From contig NC_080078.1 in the NCBI RefSeq assembly GCF_949987535.1, forward strand, positions 26,060,942-26,124,941: 64,000 bases of DNA. The letters are read 5' to 3'. Shown in pieces: positions 43,886 to 55,860 of the stretch. Both the position numbers and the translations under genes were made by a program. The notes below the pieces were generated by a model. The model had not been told where the DNA came from and searched no databases. It was given only the letters and a program-made list of their open reading frames with translations. Position 1 is the stretch's first letter. Each line of letters begins with the position of its first letter. The DNA comes from Balaenoptera acutorostrata. Taxonomy: Eukaryota > Chordata > Mammalia > Artiodactyla > Balaenopteridae.

Positions 43886-44710
43886 CACCAGAAACGGTTA
43901 TGCTGGTCTATAGCTGATGAACAGGAAAACACTCATGACCCCAGTAAGTCATGACAAATTAAACACATTTTCTCGCTGCTCCCTCCCATAACCTCCCTGA
44001 AATGACCACTGAGGAACAAGAAAGGTTAAACTAATGAGGAAAAGGAGAATAGGAGAGGAAACAACATTAGATGAAGAATGTTGACAAAATTTCAGAAGAT
44101 AGAAAACAGGTGGGAAGTGAATTAGCCAAACACAGAGACGGAGGCCAAGAACTAAGCTAATCCCCAGTGGACAAACCAGAGGAACCTGAGAAACTGAAAA
44201 TGCCCATCATATATGGAGGCTGGGGTGAGTTGGGACCAAAAGCTGAAGAACTGTGTGGAAGTCAGTATAAGGAGAGGGTGGATTCTTCCACCCTATAGAG
44301 CAGGTGACTCTATCTTTCCCAGCCACAGAGTAAGACAGGAAGTTTTAGAGAGTCTAGATTTGGGAAGGGGCAGAGTAGAGGATGGAGTGAGTCACGAAAC
44401 TGAAAACAGGAGGATGAAGTGAGAGGGTACCTAGAAATGGTGAGATATTCAAGCTCCCAACCCCACTTGGCTCCCACAATGATGACAGTCAGGCTTAGAC
44501 CTCTGAAATAGTCAACACAGGCTCAGTTATGCTGCAGTAACAAAAATCCCTAAATCTCAGTAGTTTAAAACAGCGTTAGTGTATTGTTTGCTCAAGTTTT
44601 ATCTCCTTGTGGGTTGTCTTCACTCAGTTTCTTGGAACAGCCATGATCTGAAGGTGGATGATCACCACACCAAAGGGAAAAGAGAGGTTCAGAGTCCTGC
44701 TTAGAGTGAT
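43885..44710. other. Unassigned intergenic stretch
   Basis: No gene is seen. The part at 44,515-44,600 (gctgcagtaacaaaaatccc, tagtttaaaacagcg) recalls the repeat type at 2,962-3,130, strongly diverged. Confidence 0.35.
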
Positions 44711-44964
44711 GTGTCAATTTTTTTTTGGATGAAATTTATACAACATAAAAGTCACCATTTCAAAATGAACAATTCACTGGTATTTAGTACATTCTCAATG
44801 TTATGTAACCACCAACTCTATTTAGCTTCAAGTCATTGTCATCATCCCAAAAGGAAACCCATACACATAAGCAGTTGCTTCCCAGGCCCCTCTCCCCCTG
44901 TCTCTGCAACCATCCATCTGAATTCTGTCCCTATGGATTGACCTATTCTGGATTATTATGTATG
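44711..44964 (-). mobile_element. L1 LINE 3' region, first segment
   Basis: Reads aaaatgaacaattcactggt, then agtacattctcaatgttatg, then gaccattctgg-like text ending at gattattatgta. It breaks where a Tigger element begins. The second segment is at 46,242-46,500. Confidence 0.75.
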
Positions 44965-45050
44965 CAGGTAATCCTCATTATATGTCAATTCCATATTTCT
45001 GAATTTGTCTTACTACATTAACTTTAACTTATTTGTAATTACAAAATCGA

Positions 45051-45290
45051 GAGACTTACCTGGTGGTCCAGTGGGTAAGACTCCATGCTCCCAAGGCAGG
45101 GGGCCCAGGTTCCGTCCCTGGTTGGAGAACTAGATCCCGCATGCCGCAAATGAGTCTGCATGCCTCAACTAAGAAGTCCGCATGTTGCAACTAAGAAGTC
45201 TGCATGCTGCAACAGAGATCCCATGAGCCACAACTAAGACCCAGCACAGCCAAAATAAATAAATAAATAAAAATAAATCTTAAAAAAAAA
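45051..45290 (+). mobile_element. Cetacean tRNA SINE (CHR-1-like) inside Tigger
   Basis: The head gagacttacctggtggtcc is followed by repeated gcaactaagaagtc units and an (AAAT)n tail. Confidence 0.88.
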
Positions 45291-45643
45291 TTGGTAGCTG
45301 TGGACTTTCCTGGTCATTGGTGGAGCAGCAACAAATTTGAGTTGCTCTACATGCATGTTCCCAGTTGAGGATGAAGGAGGCAACACCCTTCTTATTTCAG
45401 CTCTCATACTCTAAACAAGTGTTCATGGTATATTTTGTGCCACATTTTGCATTTTCGTGCCTTTTGTTTGTGATTTCGCTGTTTAAAATAGTCCCAGGTA
45501 TAGTGCTGAAGTGCTGGCTAGTGTTCCAAGAAAGTACATGTGTTAGGTAAGCTTTGTTCATGCATGAGTTTTAGTGCTGTTGGCCGTGAGTTCAATGTTA
45601 ATGAACCAACAACATGTATTAAATAAGAATTAAAAAATTTTTG

Positions 45644-45930
45644 GGGGCTTCCCTGGTGGCGCAGTGGTTGAGAATCTGCCTGCCGATGCAGGGGACACGG
45701 GTTCGAGCCCTGGTCTGGGAAGATTCCCACATGCCGCGGAGCAACTGGGCCCGTGAGCCACAATTACTGAGCCTGCGCGTCTGGAGCCTGTGCTCCGCAA
45801 CAAGAGAGGCCGCGACAGTGAGAGGCCCGCGCACCGCGATGAAGAGTGGCCCTTGCTTGCCACAACTAGAGAAAGCCCTCACACAGAAACGAAGACCCAA
45901 CACAGCCATAAATAAAATAAATTAATTAAA
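45644..45930 (+). mobile_element. CHR-2 SINE, single-unit subfamily, inside Tigger
   Basis: Has ggggcttccctggtggcgc, then ggttcgagccc, one gcaccgcgatgaagag unit, and ccctcacacagaaacgaag. Confidence 0.93.
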
Positions 45931-45933
45931 AAA

Positions 45934-46060
45934 ATTTTTTTTTTATTTTTGGCTGCGCCGCACGGCTTGCAGGATCTTAGTTCCCTGACCAGGGATCGAA
46001 CCTGAGCCCTCGGCAGTGAAAGCATGGAGTCCTAACTATTGGACTGCCAGGGAATTCCCT
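45934..46060 (-). mobile_element. Short cetacean tRNA SINE, tail-to-tail with the CHR-2
   Basis: Right end tgccagggaattccct, B-box area gggatcgaacctgag, and a T-rich left end merging with the A-rich end of the previous SINE. The ttaaataag text on the outer left side and taaataag on the right suggest a shared target. Confidence 0.88.
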
Positions 46061-46241
46061 AAATAAGATTTCTTTAAAAAGAAGCACATATAAATCAAGA
46101 TTATGTGTTGATTGGTTCATGAAAATGTTGTGACCAGAGGTTCACAGGAACTGTATTTCCCTAGAAGCAGCGATTCCGTATTCACTAAGTGTTCCCAGAG
46201 ACGTTGTAGAACATATCTACCATGAATAATGAAAATCGTCA

Positions 46242-46500
46242 AATGGAATTTGTAAACGGAATCATACATTATGTGACCTTTTGTCTGGCTTCTTTCACTT
46301 AGCATAATATTTTTGAGGTTCATTCACATTGTAGCAAGTATCTGCATTTCATTCCTTTCAATGGCTGAGTAATATTTCATTGTATGGATATACAGCACAT
46401 TGTTCAGCCATTCATCAGTTGAACATTTGCACTGTTTCCATCTTTTGGCTATTGTGAATAGTGATGCTGTCAATATATGTGTACACACATTTTACCAGCC
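46242..46500 (-). mobile_element. L1 LINE 3' region, second segment
   Basis: Reads aaacggaatcatacattatg, then ctttcacttagcataatat, then tgagtaatatttcattgtat and ttttggctattgtgaatagt. It continues the L1 of 44,711-44,964 after the Tigger. Confidence 0.8.
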
Positions 46501-46681
46501 AAAGACTCCAGTCATCTGAGAAAAGCTTTTATTATGAAAGACAACTCCAAAACAAGCAGGAAAATGGGATTTGGAGAAACAGTGACAATGAGAGGAAGGA
46601 AGTAAACTTCTAAAAAGCTGCCATAAACATCTTAGAGAAATAATAGATGATATAGCATTCCTGGAACAGAACAGGCTATGT

Positions 46682-46790
46682 TTTTATTTTTTTTAATTAA
46701 AATGTATTTATTTATTTTTCTTTCCAGTGTTAAGATGTAATTGATATACAGCACTGTATAAATTTAAGTTGTAAAGAACAAGATATCTTT
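46682..46790 (-). repeat. L1 fragment
   Basis: Reads tgttaagatgtaattgatat, then acagcactgtataaatttaa. Confidence 0.55.
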
Positions 46791-46933
46791 TAAAAGGAAT
46801 ATTCAGGGAACAACAACAAAAAAAAGCTCTTGGAAATCAAGAAACTAAGAAGTAAAAAATATTCAATGAAACAAGAGGAAGAAAAAATTTGAAGAAGTCT
46901 TCCAGAGAGAAGAGGAAATAAAGAACATTAGAA

Positions 46934-47264
46934 AGGGCTTCCCTGGTGGCGCAGTGGTTGAGAATCTGCCTGCTAATGCAGGGGACACGGGTTCGAGCCC
47001 TGGTCTGGGAAGATCCCACATGCCACGGAGCAGCTCGGCCCGTGAGCCACAATTGCTGAGCCTGCGCGTCTGGAGCCTGTGCCCCGCGACGGGAGGGGCC
47101 GCGATAGAGAAAGGCCCGCGCACCGCGATGAAGAGCGGTCCCCGCACCGCGATGAAGAGTGGCCCCCGCTTGCCGCAACTGGAGAAAGCCCTCGCACGAA
47201 CCGAAGACCCAACACAGCCAAAAAATAAATAAATTAATTAATTAATTAAAAAAAAAAAAAAAAA
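46934..47264 (+). mobile_element. CHR-2 SINE, duplicated subfamily
   Basis: Full-length copy with the tandem gcaccgcgatgaagag duplication and a long A tail. Perfect 14-bp TSD aaagaacattagaa at 46,920-46,933 and 47,265-47,278. Confidence 0.95.
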
Positions 47265-47469
47265 AAAGAACATTAGAAGACCACAACAGAAGGTCCAATA
47301 TCCAAATAATAAGACTCTGAGAAAAATAAAACTGGGAAAACAAAGGAGAGAAAATTATCAAGAAAATAATAATTAAAAAAAAACTTTTCTGAACTGACAG
47401 AAGTGATAATTTTTTAGAGTGGTATACTGGAGTATTTAAGGTGAAATGTCATGATCTCTGGAACTTACT

Positions 47470-47545
47470 TTAAAATATTTCAGCAAATCACAATGAGATG
47501 CCACATTATACACACCAGAATGACTGTAATAAAAAGGGCAACGTC
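47470..47545 (+). repeat. L1 fragment
   Basis: Reads cacaatgagatgccacatta, then caccagaatgactgtaata. Confidence 0.55.
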
Positions 47546-48029
47546 ACAAACAGATATGGGTTGTAGTTTGCCTTCTTTCTTTCCAATTCATGTCTAGCTT
47601 CCCCCCACCCCCCAACTGCTGGCCTTGCTGATCTCCAGCAACTTTAGGCCCATTGAATTCTCCACCAGCGTCCACAGTTTTATAAGACTTAATCTCAGTA
47701 ATAAATCCCTTATTATGAGTTGTAAGGACTCATACTGGTTCTGCTTCCCTGTTCAAACCCTAATTGATGTAAGTATGGCACTAATTATCTGAGGAAAGGT
47801 GGCTGCTTATGCATAGATGCTACTGCAAGCACAGTCTCTGGAAGGCCTCACCAGCCACTGGTAACAGGACGTATTTGGAGGGAGGGGTTTGGAGTTCCAG
47901 TGGTAGGGAGAATTTTCACTTATTGGTTTGTTTGCAATTTTTTGTTTACCTTGTGATCGTATACATTTAAAAAACACACGCTAATGGTAAAATATAACAT
48001 GCATTCAGAAAAAGTGCTGTAGATAGAGT

Positions 48030-48333
48030 ATGTAGTGGTATCTCATTGTGGTTTCAATTTGCATTTCCCTGATTACAAATGAAACTGAGTACTTTTTTTT
48101 TTTCATTTATTAGCCATATCGATTTCTTCCTTTTTGCAAGGGCATCTTAAAGTCTTTTGCCATTTTTCTATCAACTGTCTTTTTCTTAATGATTTGAGGG
48201 AGCTCTATTTAGTCCAGGTATAAATGCTTTGCCATTTACATATATTTCAAATATCTTCTACTAGTTCATGGATTTTTTTGACCCTCTTTTGAAGAGGTTT
48301 CTTTTGATGGAATGTGTATTTCCTCTTGGTATA
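48030..48333 (-). mobile_element. L1 LINE fragment
   Basis: Reads tctcattgtggtttcaattt, then gcatttccctgattacaaat, then cttttgccatttttctatc. Reverse L1 near the ORF2 end. Confidence 0.7.
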
Positions 48334-48902
48334 GTCTGGGTGTTTGTGTCCCCTCACCCCCCTCAAATTCATATGTTGAAATTCGAATCCCCAATGTGAT
48401 GGTATTAGGAGGTGGGGTGTTTGAGAGATGATTAGGTCATGAGGATGTAGCTCTCATGAATGAGATTAATGCCTTTATAAAAGAGACCCAAAAACAAAAA
48501 CAAAACAAACAAACAAAAAGATTGGCTTTGGGACTTCCCTGGCAGTCCAGTGGTTAAGACTCTATGCTTCCACTGCAGGGGCTGTGGGTTCGATCCCTGG
48601 TCGGGGAACTAAGATCCCACATGCCGCGTGGCACGGCCAAAACAAAAAACAAAACAAAACAAAAGATTAAAAGAGAACCCAGAGAGCTCCTTTGCCCCCT
48701 TCCACCATGTAAGGACGCGGCGAGAAGGTACCAGCTATCAACCAGGAAGACGACCCTCACCAGAATGTGACCGTGCTGGCACCTTGATCTTGAACTTCCC
48801 AGCCTCCTGCACTGTGAGAAATCAATTTCTGTTGTTTATAAGACCAGGGATCGAACCCAGTCTGTCGTATTTTGTTATAGCAGTCTGAGCAGATAAGACA
48901 CC
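48334..48902 (+). mobile_element. MST/MLT1-type MaLR solo LTR, split by a SINE
   Basis: Landmarks are ttcatatgttgaaattcgaa, tgtgatggtattaggaggtg, attaggtcatgaggatgtag, then after the SINE cagagagctcctttgccccc, ccatgtaaggacgcggcgag and ttctgttgtttataagacc. No internal retroviral region. Confidence 0.85.
48531..48665 (+). mobile_element. Short cetacean tRNA SINE inside the MaLR LTR
   Basis: The head ggacttccctggcagtcc and B box gggttcgatccctggtcgg lead into an (AAAAC)n tail. Confidence 0.9.
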
Positions 48903-49104
48903 TCTTTTCTCAACATAAATGCCATAGACTCTGGATCTTTTTTACAGACTCTCTCACGAGACTCTTGCGGGCAAGGTGAGAAGGCACAGGCCCAGTGACT
49001 GTGTTACTTGTGTTCAGAAGCTGGACCTGCAAAGCCCACAGGCACTAATAAAGAGGTCTGTGGGGAAGCGTTCTCAGTGTCACACTCTGTTCTCTGCACA
49101 GTCC

Positions 49105-49590
49105 TTTTTTAAATTTGTGATCATCATTTATTAAGTTACAAAGATCCAGGCCCTGTGCTAAGAACTTTATATACTTGGCCTATTTTCTCTTTTTCACTCC
49201 CCCCAGTTACCAGAGCCCATGTATCCATCAGTTATAGAAGGCACAGTCTAAGGCCACAATGCGTTGAAGGCCCCAGGAAAATGTTTTAATTCTTTTAGAA
49301 TCAGAAGAAAAATAAATAAATATAACCCTGCTTTTATTATATTTGTCTTTATACCAACACCATCATAAAATATAGTTTTAGATTTGTGTGTGTGTGTGTG
49401 TGTGTGTGCGTGTGTGTGTGTGTGTAAGAATGTGTCCCAGCCAGCAACCTTATAAGGTGGGCACTATTGTTATATAATTTATTCAAGGGAGGAAACTAAA
49501 GTCTGAGAAGTGACTTAGCCAAGGTCAGACAACTGGAAAGTGTGGGAACAGGACCTTGAACTTAAGCCTGGGGAACCCTAAAGCTTTTAC
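49105..49590 (-). repeat. MIR fragments with (GT)n
   Basis: 49,110-49,180 reads ccaggccctgtgctaagaac. 49,440-49,590 reads ccttataaggtgggcactat then ggaaactaaagtctgagaag. They may be one MIR split by unassigned text and a (GT)n run at 49,385-49,425. Confidence 0.55.
49385..49425. repeat. (TG)n microsatellite
   Basis: About 20 TG units with one C interruption. Confidence 0.95.
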
Positions 49591-50090
49591 GCTTGGCCAC
49601 TAACCTAAAAGGTCCCCAGGTCAACACTGTCACATCCAGGGGGTGTGTCTGGCTGGAGCTGGGGAGGTTTACCCTGGAAGGAGAAGTCTTAGAGGAGATT
49701 TGATACAGTCGTCAAATATTTTAAGAGCTGTCACATGGAAAAAGGATTAGCCCAGTTTTTTGTGGCTCCTGAGAATGGAGCCAGGATAGGTGGGGTGGGG
49801 TTATTGGAAAGCAGATTTTGACCCAGTCACCTGTCAGTAGCAATTTATCCTGAAAACCATAGGAGGGAAGTTTAACCCCTGTCCCTGACAAGGAAAGAAT
49901 TCAGAACAAAGCTGTGTTGGAGAGGATTACTGCCTTGGGAAGGGAGCTGAAGGAGAATGAGATGAATTTTTACGTCCCTTTAACATTAAGATTCTACACT
50001 TGCAGATATTAGAGGTTCAGCAAGTGTAGATGAGTTGGGATCCTCCCCACCCCCACCCCGATTTCACCAGTCCTTAGTGGGCCCTCTCAC
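49590..50090. other. Unassigned intergenic stretch
   Basis: No repeat or gene that I can name. Confidence 0.35.
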
Positions 50091-50450
50091 GCACTCTTAG
50101 TGGGAGTATAAATGGAAACAGCCTTTTTGGAAGACTTATTGGCAGTATCTATTAATATTGAGACTTTCCATAACTTTTGACTTAGCAGTTCTATATGGAA
50201 GAATCTCTACTATGATATAAATGCACAAATGTGCAAAGCTGTTTGCCCAAGGATGTTTACTGCAGTGTGTTTATAATAGCAGAAGGTTTACAACAGCCAA
50301 GTGTTCAACAGAAGGGGACTGGTTAAATGAATGATGAAACTAATACAACATTGTAAATTATTGTCAATTAACTATGGACAATTATTTGACATTGTAATTA
50401 TTGTCAACTATACTTCAATACAAAAATAAACAATATTTTTGAAAAGGAAA
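50090..50450 (+). repeat. L1/HAL1-like fragment
   Basis: Reads agtgggagtataaatggaaa, then gcccaaggatgtttactgca, then agcagaaggtttacaacagc. Confidence 0.5.
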
Positions 50451-50479
50451 ATAAATAAATGAACGATAATAAACGATTC

Positions 50480-50850
50480 ATAGATCATACATTGTATTAA
50501 TGTTCCAGGCTCTGTTGTAGGCCCTAGGGATGCCCAAATGAGCCTAAGTGGCAAAGACCCCCAGCCCCACCCTGTGGCTGTCCCCCTTGTGGAGTGTGGG
50601 AGGACAATCAGACAACAAACCTGTTTAATAAGTAAATCAAACTGCACATTAGAAGGTGGTGAGGGTCGTGCTGAGAACGCAGGGATGTGGAGTGGAGGTG
50701 GGGGCGAGTTGCAGTTTTCAGTAGGGTGTCCCGGGCAGACCTCACTGAGAAGGGGACGTGAGAGAAAGGCTCGAAGCTAGGTGGGACACCTGCCACTCTG
50801 GCAGAGAGTCACTGGGAGAACACCTTTGAAGGGCCTGGCATCCAGCAGGC
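50480..50850 (-). repeat. L2 fragment
   Basis: Reads gttccaggctctgttgtagg, then ccctagggatgcccaaatg, and a diverged continuation. The next stretch, 50,850-51,740, is unassigned. Confidence 0.5.
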
Positions 50851-51739
50851 TCTGAAGGACAGTAGCTGTTGTTTATTTCAGTCCCCAGGAATTAGCAAGA
50901 GCCCCCAAAATGCTTATCTAAGGAAGATGCCTAACAGTTTGCAAATGAAGAATGGGAGGGCTTGGACTCTGGTGACTGTTTTTTATCTGCCTCCCCAGAA
51001 AGCAGTTGAAACATCTCATGCAAGGGAAGGTTCTTGCCTGTGTTGTCTTGTTTGCCCACCCGCCTTTGTAGCAATCCCTCTGCCCATTGTGTTTCTTTCT
51101 ATCAGTTTCACTGCGTGGAGGAGGCTCCCCAGCTCCCTTGTCCTTGATAAAGCCCTGAGGGCCCCCGTTAGGCAATGACGAAGCTCTTGGTGTGGTAAGG
51201 TCTCTCCCTAGACAGGAGCTTACTCAGCAGCAGCCCCTGAAACAGTGGGAGTCAGTCCCTATCAGTGCATTTATTCTGAGTCTTGGCAACAGACAGATGG
51301 GAGGTACCAAAGGGATCTGTGGGGGTTTTTTCCCTGACTCCAAGCAGGCTTTTATCTAGCACCTTCTAAAAATGGCTCTGGTCTCTTTAGGGTAACAGGT
51401 TATGGGGTCTGCTCTGGTTTAGATGTTACCTGAAGTAGGGAAAGGGGCTCCTTCAAGGGGAGAAAAGACAAGAGATTTCTATACAAAGCTGGAAATAAGT
51501 ATCCCATGAGATGAATAAAGTCCTAATGGGGGGATAAGGAAAGTCTCCCCTGGCACCAAGGACACTGCTGGTGGGACAGGAGGAGACACAATTGGGGTTT
51601 TGACACAGGGAAATGGGGATGGTGTCCCAGGCAGAGAGCACAGCAAAGAAAAACACACAGAAGCAGCTAACAATGGAGCATATTCAAGCTGTTCTAAGTA
51701 GAACCTTTTGTCCGGAGCATAGTGATAAAGAAAAGAATA

Positions 51740-51935
51740 AATAATAGTAATAACCAACATTCATTGTATACTCACTATGTGCCTGGCAGCGTTCGAAACA
51801 CTACATCCTCTCTCTAACCCCCACAACACTCCTAGAAGACAATATATTAACAGCCCAACTCTATAGGTGAGGAAACAGAGACAAAGATCAGCTGATAATT
51901 TGCCCATTTGTGGCTGAGGGGTTTATAACACACCA
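51740..51935 (-). repeat. MIR SINE
   Basis: Reads ccaacattcattgtatactc, then actatgtgcctggcagcgtt, then ctataggtgaggaaacagag. Confidence 0.75.
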
Positions 51936-51939
51936 CCAC

Positions 51940-52150
51940 CACCAATAATAATAACCACAATTATTAGCTGCCATGGATTGATCGCCAAGCCCTTTCCTGA
52001 GTGTTGGGCATATCTCCTCCTCTGATCCAACCCTCACTTTCCAGCTGAGGAAACTGATGCTTGGTGCCCAGCTGAAAACCATGGAGCTGGTTATGGGTAG
52101 AGCCAAGATGGAAATCCAGAACTGACTTCCAAGTCCTGGTTCTTAACCAC
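51940..52150 (-). repeat. MIR SINE, adjoining
   Basis: Reads ttccagctgaggaaactgat, then gtcctggttcttaaccactc. It lies directly beside the previous MIR in the same orientation. Confidence 0.7.
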
Positions 52151-52329
52151 TCCACTGAATGACAATTTCCTTAACTCACAAGCAACAGAAGAAGATGTGT
52201 TTTCTGTAAATTCATCTGGCAACTAGAATTTGGAGGAGAAGGAGGCAAAAAGCCTTAATATCAGTGAGAGGAGTAGTTAACCTGTTTGGCCAACAGAATC
52301 ATTGGGAGAAGTGTATTATACCCTTCAGA

Positions 52330-52535
52330 TAGTCTGGCTATAAATGCCAGCTCTGTTTCTTACCAGCTGTGCATCCTGGGCAACCTCTCTGTAACCCAGT
52401 TTTCTCATGTACAGACTAGAGATGATAATACTTATTATTTAGAGTTACTACGAAGATTAAATGAGTACATTCATGTGAAATGTTTACATCTGTATACAAT
52501 AAGCATTTACTGTTCGGTAATAATGATGGCGGTAA
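52330..52535 (+). repeat. MIR SINE
   Basis: Reads gccagctctgtttcttacca, then gctgtgcatcctgggcaacc, then gaagattaaatgagtac. Confidence 0.7.
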
Positions 52536-52814
52536 TGGGCAGCCAGGTTTGGGAACCACTGAGTTAAGAGCCTATAGAAATAATGTAAACTAGCACTTCC
52601 CAAAGTGTATAGCTGTCCTCTGATGTGGGAGATAAGACTTTTATCATATGGATTTATCAATGGACTATTTATGAAACAATGAGATGTTTTTATTCTTAGG
52701 AAATACAAAGTGAAGTATTTACGTATGTATGCAACGTATTCTCAAATGTTTCAGCAATAATTATAGATACAGATCGATATAATTATATATGTTATTACTG
52801 CTGAACCATTTGAC

Positions 52815-52985
52815 AGTATACATAGAGAGTATATATATTGAGGATATATGTGTATATATATATGTACATATATATAAATATATCCTCTCTCATAGGTAGA
52901 TATAGATATAGGTTTAGATATAGGTATATAGATATAGATATGAGAGAGAAAGAGGGAAAGAAAGAGAGAAAGGGAGGAGAGAATG
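52815..52985. repeat. AT/TAGATA microsatellite cluster with GA-rich end
   Basis: (TA)n text is followed by several tagatatagg units and then a gagaaagagg-type purine tract. Confidence 0.85.
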
Positions 52986-52989
52986 TAAG

Positions 52990-53513
52990 AAAATGTTAAC
53001 AATTAATATATCCAGGCAACAAATACTGGGAAGTTCATTGTGCTATTCTTGCGATTTTTCCATAAATTGAATTATTTTGCAAAATAAAAAGAAAAGAATA
53101 TCTATTCTTTAAAAATCACATTGGCTTATTCAAGGCTCTGAGAAGTTCTATGATAAATAAATTTGTGTCCCCCAATGCTCCCTGAATGTGTTTAACCTGA
53201 AAAGCTCTTTCTTCCTTGTTACTTGTAATTCCAGACAACACTTTGGGCATAGTCTCGGATGATACATGTGGGAATGAAAGAGAGAAAGGCTATAAAAGAT
53301 GCGACAAAACTACAAACCACAAGACTAGACACGCTGAGTCATGAATTTGGGTTTTGGTTTCTGGTGGGGGTGATCGAGCTGTAGATAATTCAGCTCCTCC
53401 GCTGGATGAGTAGGGGCAGGTGGAGAAGGCATTAAGTTTTACTTTAGATGCCCTTAGGACATGCAAGTAGAGGCTCTGAGCAGACAGCTGTAAACATGGT
53501 GTGGAAATGGAGA
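52990..53513. other. Unassigned intergenic stretch
   Basis: No gene. The first 100 bp are AT-rich and may be the end of an L1. Confidence 0.35.
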
Positions 53514-53527
53514 AAGAAGTCAGCTTT

Positions 53528-53820
53528 TTTTTTTTTTTTTTAAATTTATTTATTTTTGGCTGTGTTGGGTCTTCGTTTCTGTGCGAGGGCTTTCTCTAGT
53601 TGCGGCAAGTGGGGGCCACTCTTCATCACGGTGCGCAGGCCTCTCACTATCGCGGCCTCTCTTGTTGCGGAGCACAAGCTCCAGACGCGCAGGCTCAGTT
53701 ATTGTGGCTCACGGGCCTAGTTGCTCCGCGGCATGTGGGATCTTCCCAGACCAGGGCTCGAACCCGTGTCCCCTGCATTGGCAGGCAGACTCTCAACCAC
53801 TGCGCCACCAGGGAAGCCCC
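53528..53820 (-). mobile_element. CHR-2 SINE, single-unit subfamily
   Basis: Minus strand, with cgccaccagggaagcccc at the right end and only one copy of the duplicated unit. Perfect 14-bp TSD aagaagtcagcttt at 53,514-53,527 and 53,821-53,834. Confidence 0.94.
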
Positions 53821-54499
53821 AAGAAGTCAGCTTTCATTCTGAGAATTTGATAGAGTAAACAGTAGAAGTCAAGTGAATGGCTGAGATCACTGAAAGATAG
53901 AGGGATAGTGGACATTCGTCATTTTTTCCTACTCAGCATCCATTCCCCCTGCTTCAACAACATCTAAGTTTTCTTCTGCTGAGCTACCTACTCCTCACTG
54001 AGAACATTCTTGCTGAGACTGTCAGTCAAAATGCCTTCCCTCTCTGGCCAAGGAGTGGGCATGTGAACCAACCTGGCCAATTAGATTCTTTCTTCTGGAA
54101 ATTTGAATATTGACCAAAGTGACATCACAACCAAAAATGTTTGGATCCAATTCATTCCAACATCATTGCCCTGGAAAGACTGTACATACACGTTACTTAT
54201 GTATCATCTTGCCAAAAATGTTTATCCTGGATCCAATTATGAGGGAACAATGAGACAAATATCAAATGGGACATTCTATTAGACATCTGACGTGGGCTCT
54301 CCTAAAAAGCAAATATCATTAAAAAAAAGAAAAAGGTGGAGGAATCATTCTGGACTGAAAGATATTAAAAAGATATAACAACTAAATACAGCACATAGCC
54401 TTGATTGAATCCTGAACTGAGAAACAAAACAAAAGCTAATTATATACATTTTTTAAAAAAACAGAATATCTAGACAAAGACTTTAAGTCAACTATTTTA

Positions 54500-54839
54500 T
54501 TTATTTATTTTATTTTTGGCTGTGTTGGGTCTTTGTTGCTGTGCGTGGGCTTTCTCTAGTTGCAGCGAGCAAGGGCTACTCTTCGTTGCAGTGCGCGGGC
54601 TTCTCATTGTGGTAGCTTCTCTTGTTGTGGAGCACCGGCTCTAGGTGCGTGGGCTTCAGTAGTTGTGGCACGCATGCTCAGTAGTTGTGGCTTGCAGGCT
54701 CTAGAGTGCAGGCTCAGTAGTTGTGGCACAGGGGCTTAGTTGCTCTGCAGCATGTGGGATCTTCCCGGACCAGGGATCGAACCTGTGTGCCCTGCATTGG
54801 CAGGCGGATTCCTAACCACTGTGCCACCAGGGAAGTCCC
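54500..54839 (-). mobile_element. Cetacean tRNA SINE (CHR-1-like)
   Basis: Right end tgccaccagggaagtccc and B-box area gggatcgaacctgtg. Perfect 15-bp TSD aagtcaactatttta at 54,485-54,499 and 54,840-54,854. Confidence 0.93.
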
Positions 54840-55860
54840 AAGTCAACTATTTTAAATATGCTCAAAGGGACTTCAAAAACTGGGAGAGATAATTGCTGGT
54901 AGACCTGACATGCAATAAATGTTGCAAGGAGTTCTTCAGGCTGAAATAAAAGGACACTAGACAGTAATTCAAATCCACATGGAAAAATAAATAACACTGG
55001 TAAAGGTAACTACATAGATAAATATAAAAGTCAGTATTAATGTATTTTTGGCTTGTTACTCCTCATTTTTCCTATGTGATTTAAAAGACAATAACATAAA
55101 ACAATAATTACAAATCTATATTCATGGGCACACAGTGAAAAAGATGTAATTTGTGCCAATAACAACATAAAGGGAAGAATGGAGCTATGTAGCAGTAAAA
55201 ATTTTGTATAATATTAAAGCTAAGTTGGTATTAATTCTAACTATATTGTTATAAATTAAGCATTAATAATAATTCCCAGGGAACCACTAAGAAAATAACT
55301 GAAAAATATGTAGTAAAAGAGAAGTAATACCAATCCCCTTAAACCCTTTAAAAAAATAGGAGAGGGTGATACTTCCTAATTCATTCTATGAAGCCAGTGT
55401 TACCCTGATACCACAGCCAGACAAAGACATCACAAGAAAACTACAGCTCAATGTCCCTTATGGATATAGAGGCAAAAATCCTCATCAAAATACTAGCAAC
55501 TGCAACAGCATATACATGGATTCTACATAATGATCAAATGAGATTTATCCCAGGAATGCAAAGGTGATTCAACATTTTAAAAACTCAATCAATGTCATAC
55601 ACCAAATTAATAGAACAAAAGGGGGAGTGGAAACCACATGAACATCTTAATTGATGGAGAAAAAGAGCATTTGATAAAATCTAACACACTTTTATGCTAA
55701 AAATACTCCAACAACTGGGACTTTTTCAACATGATAAGGGGGATATATAAGAAACCCCATCACATACAATGATGAAAGACTTAAAGCTTTCCCCCTAAGG
55801 TCAGGAACAAGACAAGGATGTCACTTTTGCTACCTTTATTCAATATTGTATCAATATTTG

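Larger units (their letters stand above)
44965..46241 (+). mobile_element. Tigger-type (pogo/TcMar) DNA transposon remnant
   Basis: Starts with caggtaatcctcattatatg. Internal text includes tttcagctctcatactctaa, gatttcgctgtttaaaatag and gtgctgttggccgtgagttc. The end is catgaataatgaaaatcgtc. The internal words match the tails of Tigger elements in order. Three SINEs interrupt it. The open frame at 45,365-45,550 comes from it and is too short and broken to be a transposase. Confidence 0.65.

Noticed and set aside
45365..45550. 61-aa frame in the Tigger region, considered as a transposase remnant
   Set aside because: Too short and with no DDE motif. It lies in the region upstream of where a transposase frame would sit.
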